Below are positions 58,659 to 64,000 of a stretch of DNA of 64,000 nucleotides, one piece after another. Positions within the stretch are counted from its first letter, which is position 1; every line of letters starts with the position of its first letter. The notes below the pieces were generated by a model, which did not search any database, was not told the origin of the DNA, and saw nothing but the letters and a program-made list of their open reading frames with translations. Origin of the DNA: Trichothermofontia sp037445115 (GTDB taxonomy: Bacteria; Cyanobacteriota; Cyanobacteriia; B231); NCBI GenBank assembly GCA_037445115.1, contig JBBILC010000002.1, forward strand, positions 1 to 64,000, in the 5' to 3' direction. The position numbers and the translations under genes were made by a program.

Positions 58659-59630
58659 TCAGTCTGGCTCAAATACTTTACCGAGGGCAGCGGGCGGATT
58701 GATTTGTATAAGCTGGCCCAGGGGGTGCCTGAGGGCAGGGGGCAACTGGTTTAAACGACGATCGAGCCAATCTCCGGATGTTACGGCTAAGGCCACAATC
58801 ATTAAGACAAAGGGAGCCACACTAAAGACTTGGGTGGGGACACTGGTCATGACGGCTTGGGCAACGCTGGCCAAGGATTGTAGGATGCCAAAGAGATAGG
58901 CACCGAGGGCTACGCGTAGGGGCTGCCACCCGCCAAAGATAACAATTGCCAGGGCAATCCAGCCATAGCCCGCCGTATGGCGATGACTCCATCCGGCTTT
59001 GAAATCCAGGGAAAACGCCGCCCCAGCAATGCCGACCAGGGCACCGCCCAGCAGGGTATAGACATAGCGCCAGCGGATGACTTGAATCCCCCGGGCAAAT
59101 GCTGCTGCTGGTTGTTCTCCGATCGCCCGTAGGGTTAACCCACTGCGGGTGCGATACAGATAAAACCAGCAAAACCCGATCAGCAGATAGCTGCTATAGA
59201 CCAACAGATCCGCCTGGAAAAACAGGGGGCCGACGATCGGAAGCTGTTGCAAGCCCGGTAGGGGGAAGTGCGGTACGGTGGGACCGGGAACTCGCACTAC
59301 AGGGTTCCCCAGGAAGGAAGACAAGTCTCCGCACAGCAAGGTCAACACAAAGCCGATCGCCACCTGAGACTGGCGTAGGGTAATGGCTCCATAGGCAACC
59401 ACTAAAGCGATCAGCATCCCCACGATCGCCGCCCCCAAAAAGCCCAACAGTAGGCTATGACTGTATTTGGCAATCGCAAAACCCGTCATGGCACTCAGGA
59501 GCATCGTCCCCTCCAAAGAGAGGTTGATCACCCCCGCCCGCTCCGTCAGGGTTTCCCCCATACAAGCAAAAATTAGGGGCGTTGACGTGGCGATCGCTGT
59601 CGCCAGAATTGTGATCAGTTCCGGTCCCAT
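58659..59630 (-). CDS. ABC transporter permease (BMP/nucleoside type)
   Basis: A 323-residue permease with about eight membrane helices. The start resembles YufQ/NupQ-type permeases (ATAIATSTPLIFACMGETLTERAGVINLSLEGTMLL). The EAA-like part is GEQPAAAFARGIQVIRWRYVYTLLGG. Such permeases work with a BmpA-type lipoprotein, a second permease and a double ATPase to import nucleosides or related solutes. None of these partners is in the window. The gene starts 18 bases after the DUF3352 gene. Confidence 0.9.
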   Translation of the reverse strand: MGPELITILATAIATSTPLIFACMGETLTERAGVINLSLEGTMLLSAMTGFAIAKYSHSLLLGFLGAAIVGMLIALVVAYGAITLRQSQVAIGFVLTLLCGDLSSFLGNPVVRVPGPTVPHFPLPGLQQLPIVGPLFFQADLLVYSSYLLIGFCWFYLYRTRSGLTLRAIGEQPAAAFARGIQVIRWRYVYTLLGGALVGIAGAAFSLDFKAGWSHRHTAGYGWIALAIVIFGGWQPLRVALGAYLFGILQSLASVAQAVMTSVPTQVFSVAPFVLMIVALAVTSGDWLDRRLNQLPPALRHPLGQLIQINPPAALGKVFEPD

Positions 59631-59648
59631 CTCTCCTCACTGGCTGGG

Positions 59649-61297
59649 TTAAGGTGTTCCCCGATTCAGTTTGACAAAAATATCGTAACGGGTAGTGCGT
59701 TGGTCATTGACGGCAGCAGTGACACCGATCGCCTGCAAGCCCTCTAGCAAGGGTTGGCGATCACCGGCCCAGGGTAGGGATAGGGAGCGCGTGGGCACGG
59801 GTGGGCTGAGGTTCAAGTAGAAATGGCCGTTACTGGGGTTGAGCTGCATGGGAACGGTAGCCTGATAGGCTTCCGATTGGCTGAGGGGTTGGGTGGGGCG
59901 CGGCACCAATTGACTGGCCAGGTTGGGACCAAGGGTAAAAAAGACCGTGTTGCCCTCCAGCCAACCGTGGGTGACGGTAAGACCGCTGACGGCGACAGGC
60001 GGTGTCCACTGGGTGACGGGTTGACGGTTGACTTCGACGGCTTCAACCCGAAAGCGATAGCGCTCCTGGACCTGGCGATCGAGGGTTTGCAGGGCGGTCT
60101 CCGCCGCACGACGATCGCTGGTCTGTACCATCAAAGTTAACCCCGCCGCAAACTGGGGGCGATCGCTGGTTGGGGGTCTGAGTAAGGCGAGGGCAAATTC
60201 CCCGCCCATCCAGCGCAGCCAATCCTGCTCCAGATCCATACCCGTAATCGATTTGACCCCAACCCGCAGGCTATCGGGGTTGATCGGAGAGTTGGGGTTG
60301 GCCTCTGCCGCCTGGGTGTAGTCCTGCCAGAGGTGTTGCAGATTACCCCCGTGAGCATCATGAACGTACTGTCGGGCAGGCGAGCAGCCATGTTGTTACC
60401 GGTATTGGTGACCCGTTTTTTAACGCTGCTATCGGGTTTGAGCCAGGAGATACCCTGGAGTGCCATGCCGTTATCCCGCCACTGGGCTGTCACGGCGATC
60501 CCCTGTTGCTGCTGTAATTGGGTTAAGGCTTGGGAGGGGAAGGATTTGGGGGCCTGACTGAGACTGAGGGTGGCTGCCTCCGGCACGTTGAGATAAAGCT
60601 GGGCGAAGGGCTTGTCTGCCTCAATGCTGGCAAAGGCTCGTCGATACCCCGGGGTCTGGCTAAGGCTATGATCACCCCGGTAGGCATCGATCGCCCGTTC
60701 CGTCACCTTTGGATCGGTGGTAAGCACCACATAGCGGTTGTCCAAAACCGTGAGTGAGAGGGTTTGGGCTGGGTCACCGGGGGTTTCAAAGATCGCAAAG
60801 CCGCGATAGGCGCGTTCTGCCCAAGGACGATTCACGGGGGACTGGGGTTTGCTCAACACCTGTTTGGCTAAGGCTGGATCAGCGATCGGTAACACGACTA
60901 AAAATGAGTAGGCGGGACTGGGCTGGCTCGAACTCAGGACCGGCGCAGTCCGGGGCAGCACCGCCAGGGTAAAGGCATCCCCCAGCCAGGGTTGGATGTC
61001 CCGTTCGTAGGTGTAGCCATTACGGGTCAGCCAGCGATCACGCCACTGCTTCAGGGCATCCTGGACTAACGCACGGGAGCGGGGCGTCCCAAATTCCTGA
61101 AATGGCTGCCACTGAGCCGGATCAGTGCTGAGGGTAACCGTGAGGGGGGCCGATCGTGGAATCACATTAGCCCCCACGGGAACAGCGGCCAGATTAGTTT
61201 GGCGGATTGCCAAGGCCCAGTAAGCGGTGATGCCACCCACAATGAGCAGCAACGGCAGAATCAGGGGGGGCTGTTTTTTCCGTTTCGGTCTATCCAT
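59649..61297 (-). pseudogene. DUF3352 protein gene with an apparent frameshift
   Basis: The first frame (61297 to about 60350) begins with a membrane anchor (ILPLLLIVGGITAYWALAI) and runs through an exported DUF3352-like part to STFMMLTG. It then continues nonsensically. A second frame continues the protein from about 60345 to 59649 (NLQHLWQDYTQAAEANP, MDLEQDWLRWMGGEFALALL, and an end in YDIFVKLNRG). A single missing base in the C5 run at 60346-60350 (six would restore the frame) explains the break. The joined protein would have about 548 residues, in line with the family. It is either a real lesion or a homopolymer error. Confidence 0.85.
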
Positions 61298-61373
61298 GAG
61301 ATCTCTGGGGATGGGATATGCGCGCAGGTGTGGTCAGCCATTGACATCGCTCACGTTATACCCGCTAGGCTGT

Positions 61374-61415
61374 GAGACGTAAAGCCGTCCTAGCAGGACG
61401 GGGTTTCAGACCCAA
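61374..61415 (-). mobile_element. IS200/IS605-type end fragment
   Basis: On the minus strand GGGTCTGAAACCCCGTCCTG and the following bases form the hairpin CCGTCC-TGCTA-GGACGG, matching the left end seen at 27770. No right end or transposase lies within several hundred bases. It is probably a solo remnant. Confidence 0.6.
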
Positions 61416-61528
61416 AGTGTTTGATGACCACTGTCCCGGCAGGCCAGTCTTTCTGCCAATATACCCCGTGGAATGGATGTCCTGTTTTGGACCCCCAATG
61501 GTTGTGGGTCAACGGGTCAACGCTCGGC

Positions 61529-62467
61529 TTACCCCCCAGAAGGGGGCGTCGCCAACGGTAGACATGCCGCGATCGTGGCCAATACCGAGGCGGTTAGCGT
61601 GTCCAAATCATAGCCCCCCTCTAGGCCAAATAAAATCCGACGGGTCACTTGCAGGCAATCATGGGTCAATCCCCCAAAGTCAGCCGGTTGTAGGCACAGG
61701 CTTGCCAGGGGATCATGATGGTTGGCGTCATATCCGGCACTGACCAGCAGCAAATCCGGCTGAAAGGCTTGTAAAAATGGGATTGCCTGCTGTTGGAGGG
61801 GGGGCAAATAATCGGCGATCGTACTCCCCGGCGGCAAGGGGATATTCAAGACATTTTGGTATTTTCCCCGATCGGTGGCTTTGCCTGTTCCCGGATAGCA
61901 GGGGAATTGGTGCAGGGAACAGTAGGCAATTTGGGGGTGATCTTCCACGATCGCCTGGGTTCCATTACCGTGATGGACATCCCAATCCAGAATGGCCACT
62001 CGCTTGACCCCAGGTTGTTGCAAGGCGTACCGGGCGGCGATCGCCGCATTGGCTAACAAACAAAACCCCATGCCGCGATCCCAGAGGGCATGGTGACCGG
62101 GCGGACGAACTAGGGCAAAGGCTGGCTCACCGGTCGCTAAGACCTGATCTACTCCATCTAACCAGGCGCTAACGGCTAACTGAGCAACCTCATAACTGCG
62201 GGGGGAAACGGCTGTCTCACTATCCCACAGCCCCCCCCCGCTGGCTGCCAATTGCCGTAATTGTTCAAGATAGGCAGGCGTGTGAATTTGCCTGATCACA
62301 CTGAGATCACGATCGGCGATCGGGGTGGGCGATCGCCACTGGATCTGATTCGCCCAGGGGGCTGCCCGTAGACCCGCCACAATTGCCACCAGACGATCAG
62401 GCGATTCAGGATGCAACCGCCCCGTTTTGTGTTCAAGAAACGCGTCTGAGTAGATAACTGGGAACAT
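61529..62467 (-). CDS. Histone deacetylase-family hydrolase
   Basis: A 312-residue zinc hydrolase of the HDAC/AcuC/APAH superfamily. Motifs are RPPGHHAL (general base His pair), DWDVHHGNGT (zinc Asp and His), SAGYDANHHDPL (zinc Asp) and GGYD. Bacterial members deacylate acetyl-lysine, acetylpolyamines or acetoin-pathway proteins. There are no polyamine or acetoin genes in the neighbourhood, so the substrate is open. Confidence 0.93.
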   Translation of the reverse strand: MFPVIYSDAFLEHKTGRLHPESPDRLVAIVAGLRAAPWANQIQWRSPTPIADRDLSVIRQIHTPAYLEQLRQLAASGGGLWDSETAVSPRSYEVAQLAVSAWLDGVDQVLATGEPAFALVRPPGHHALWDRGMGFCLLANAAIAARYALQQPGVKRVAILDWDVHHGNGTQAIVEDHPQIAYCSLHQFPCYPGTGKATDRGKYQNVLNIPLPPGSTIADYLPPLQQQAIPFLQAFQPDLLLVSAGYDANHHDPLASLCLQPADFGGLTHDCLQVTRRILFGLEGGYDLDTLTASVLATIAACLPLATPPSGG

Positions 62468-62502
62468 AGCCTAATCGCACGTCTACTCTGCATCATCGCA
62501 TG

Positions 62503-62526
62503 AAAAAAGGGAGCCAATCGGCTCCC
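62503..62526 (-). terminator. Terminator after the M23 gene
   Basis: On the minus strand GGGAGCCGATTGGCTCCC folds perfectly and is followed by six T (62503-62508 as A on the plus strand). It lies about 65 bases after the M23 peptidase stop. Confidence 0.9.
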
Positions 62527-62592
62527 CCATACAATTTGTAGCGAATTAGACTAGCGGAGAGACAAAAATCGAATGGTTAAGCGCGAGATCCC

Positions 62593-64000
62593 TTAACGAC
62601 CCGGCAGGAACGCGATCGGGTTAACGGCTCCCCGACCTGCCGGATGGATCTCAAAGTGGAGGTGTGGACCCGTACTAAAGCCTGTACTGCCCATCTCAGC
62701 AATTTGCTGACCTTGCTCCACCTGCTGACCCGGACGGACCAGAATGCGGTTGTTATGGGCATAGAGCGTCAGGCTACCGTCGGGGTGCTGAATCTCCACC
62801 AGATTGCCATAGCCACCGGAATTCCAACCAGCCGTCACCACAACCCCACCGGCTGCAGCAACGATCGGCGTCCCGATCGGCGCGGCGATGTCAATCCCCT
62901 TGTGCATCCGCCCCCAGCGCCAACCAAACCCAGAAGTAAGAACCCCACGAGCAGGCCAACTATACCCATTAAAGACCGGGGCCGCATCGGGAAGATAGGA
63001 ATCGGGATTGGATAGGGCAGGGAGATCCGGAGAAACCGTCCGACCTAGGGATTGCTGAATAATCGGGTCGTAGACCTCAGAGGTCAAGGGAGCCGCCGCG
63101 ATTAGTTGTTCACTGGGGGCTGGGGCCACCTTGGGGGCTTCCACACGGGCCGTTTGGCCCGATTGCCAGCGACGGTAAATCCCCGCGTTGTAGTTTTCGA
63201 CTCCTTGCAAGTCAGGATTCACACGGGCACCCGATCGCGTTGGGGCTGCCGAGGTGGCTGGGGCAATCGCCGTCGGGCTAACCGTCGGGGCGATCGTCGC
63301 GGCCACCGATTCATCCGCCATGACTGGGGTTGGACTGGTGGCTGTTGCCTGGCTAGGTGTCCAACTGGAATAGCGCGATCGCAGTTGCATAACCTCAGCC
63401 TTCAGCCGCTCCACATAGGGACTGTACTGTTGTTGCGGCTCAAAGTTGGGCGCTGCTTCAACCGGTGGGGCTTGGGGTTGCCGGGTGCCGATGGGCGCAA
63501 AGGCAAGTGATGACGCCTGATCCACCTCTGGAACTGGCATACCTGTGATCACCGGAATATCCGAGTTCGGACCGCCAGCAGTGGGTAAAGCCGTAGCCGC
63601 AGCAGGACTCACGAGGTTAGGGAATACCGTCGGGTTCGACGCCATTGGGGAAGAGGCTGGGGAATTGCGGGTCTCCACGGGAACCCCTGTCACCACAGGC
63701 AATCCACCGCCCATGGCTGCCACTGGGCTGCGATTCGCTTGGGGAATACGCAGCACCTGATCAACCTCAATGCGGTTTGGGTCACTGATTTGGTTAACGG
63801 CAACCAAGAGGTCGCGCGAAATCCCATAATTCCGGGCAATTCCATCCAAGGTATCACCAGGATTCACCCGATAGGTATTTCCCCCTGGGGTAATACTGGC
63901 GACTACTTGGGGCGCAGGTGGAGGTGCGGCTACCGGAGGGGCGCTCAAAGGAGTGGGCAGTTCTACCTCCGATCGCACTTCCGTTCCTTCTAGCCGTAGG
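62593..64000 (-). CDS. LysM/M23 murein endopeptidase, cut by the window edge
   Basis: The frame is open to the right edge, so the N-terminus is missing. A LysM domain (YRVNPGDTLDGIARNYGISRDLLVAVNQI) is followed by a long Pro/Ala/Ser/Thr-rich linker. A C-terminal M23 (LytM) domain has the zinc ligands in HKGIDIAAPIG and HLHFEIHPAG and the surrounding GFGWRWGRMHKG. It should cut peptidoglycan cross-bridges in the periplasm or activate such enzymes. The C-terminal end is complete and followed by a terminator. Two LysM domains are usual, so another may lie beyond the edge. Confidence 0.95.
   Translation of the reverse strand, partial: LRLEGTEVRSEVELPTPLSAPPVAAPPPAPQVVASITPGGNTYRVNPGDTLDGIARNYGISRDLLVAVNQISDPNRIEVDQVLRIPQANRSPVAAMGGGLPVVTGVPVETRNSPASSPMASNPTVFPNLVSPAAATALPTAGGPNSDIPVITGMPVPEVDQASSLAFAPIGTRQPQAPPVEAAPNFEPQQQYSPYVERLKAEVMQLRSRYSSWTPSQATATSPTPVMADESVAATIAPTVSPTAIAPATSAAPTRSGARVNPDLQGVENYNAGIYRRWQSGQTARVEAPKVAPAPSEQLIAAAPLTSEVYDPIIQQSLGRTVSPDLPALSNPDSYLPDAAPVFNGYSWPARGVLTSGFGWRWGRMHKGIDIAAPIGTPIVAAAGGVVVTAGWNSGGYGNLVEIQHPDGSLTLYAHNNRILVRPGQQVEQGQQIAEMGSTGFSTGPHLHFEIHPAGRGAVNPIAFLPGR

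Noticed and set aside
1..64000. CRISPR array, prophage, integrase-type attachment sites or a secondary metabolite cluster
   Set aside because: No regularly spaced repeats, phage structural genes, integrases or large synthase genes were seen anywhere in the window.

Overview
The window is chromosomal DNA from a cyanobacterium. The evidence is a complete cyanobacterial-type ATP synthase cluster with duplicated b subunits (b' and b), the circadian output pair SasA and RpaA, a class II (GlpX-type) FBPase/SBPase beside glutamyl-tRNA reductase, several cyanobacteria-restricted DUF families (DUF3288, DUF4090, DUF2499/Ycf49, DUF3593), and very frequent GCGATCGC (HIP1) octamers inside and between genes. 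The DNA is moderately GC-rich. No photosystem operon, ribosomal cluster, prophage, CRISPR array or biosynthetic cluster was recognised. The species cannot be fixed from the sequence alone; a filamentous or Synechococcales-type cyanobacterium is plausible.  Layout. 1-4.6 kb: an RsbW-like anti-sigma kinase, a small-protein/HNH-nuclease pair that looks like a toxin-antitoxin or mobile module, a CxxC peroxidase-like protein, and an envelope-stress module on the minus strand (ECF sigma, frame-broken anti-sigma, Spy/CpxP-like periplasmic protein). 4.8-11.4 kb: a receiver-histidine kinase, a 40-residue membrane protein behind a structured leader, a beta-lactamase-fold hydrolase with a Cys tail, a diguanylate cyclase, a decayed Rpn/DUF4351 gene and a methyltransferase. 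11.5-18.3 kb: a cluster of short repeats followed by atpI-atpB-atpE-atpF'-atpF-atpH-atpA-atpG and a strong terminator. 18.4-22.3 kb: hemA, glpX and rfbB on the minus strand. 22.5-29.6 kb: YggT, DUF4090, a VanX-like dipeptidase, sasA, cyclophilin, dprA, an IS200/IS605-derived element without transposase, and serA. 29.6-38 kb: a MOSC protein, a cupredoxin, a YheT-like hydrolase, rpaA, tRNA-Asn, an NYN nuclease and a large receiver-GAF-GAF-cyclase. 38-45 kb: a 1636-residue TamB-like protein, then an AtzG/AtzE-like amidase pair. 45-54 kb: glutaredoxin and BolA, a protein with a recent internal duplication, a second IS-derived element, a coiled-coil membrane protein, argJ, an HD protein, 1-Cys peroxiredoxin, rpiA and a GST. 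54-64 kb: Ycf49/DUF3593, a PfkB sugar kinase, a receiver-HD-GYP protein, small membrane proteins, a BMP-type ABC permease, a frame-broken DUF3352 protein, an HDAC-like hydrolase and a LysM/M23 murein peptidase that runs off the right edge.  The genes mostly serve core metabolism (ATP synthesis, Calvin cycle and pentose phosphate, serine, arginine and tetrapyrrole synthesis), redox and Fe-S maintenance, and signalling (clock output, c-di-GMP, cyclic nucleotide). The least explained material lies between genes: several families of short palindromic repeats, two transposase-less IS200/IS605 derivatives (one with the start of a ribbon-helix-helix gene and an operator-like palindrome), and candidate RNA structures. 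Three genes carry apparent frameshifts; two of these breaks look like single-base indels and could be real or assembly errors.
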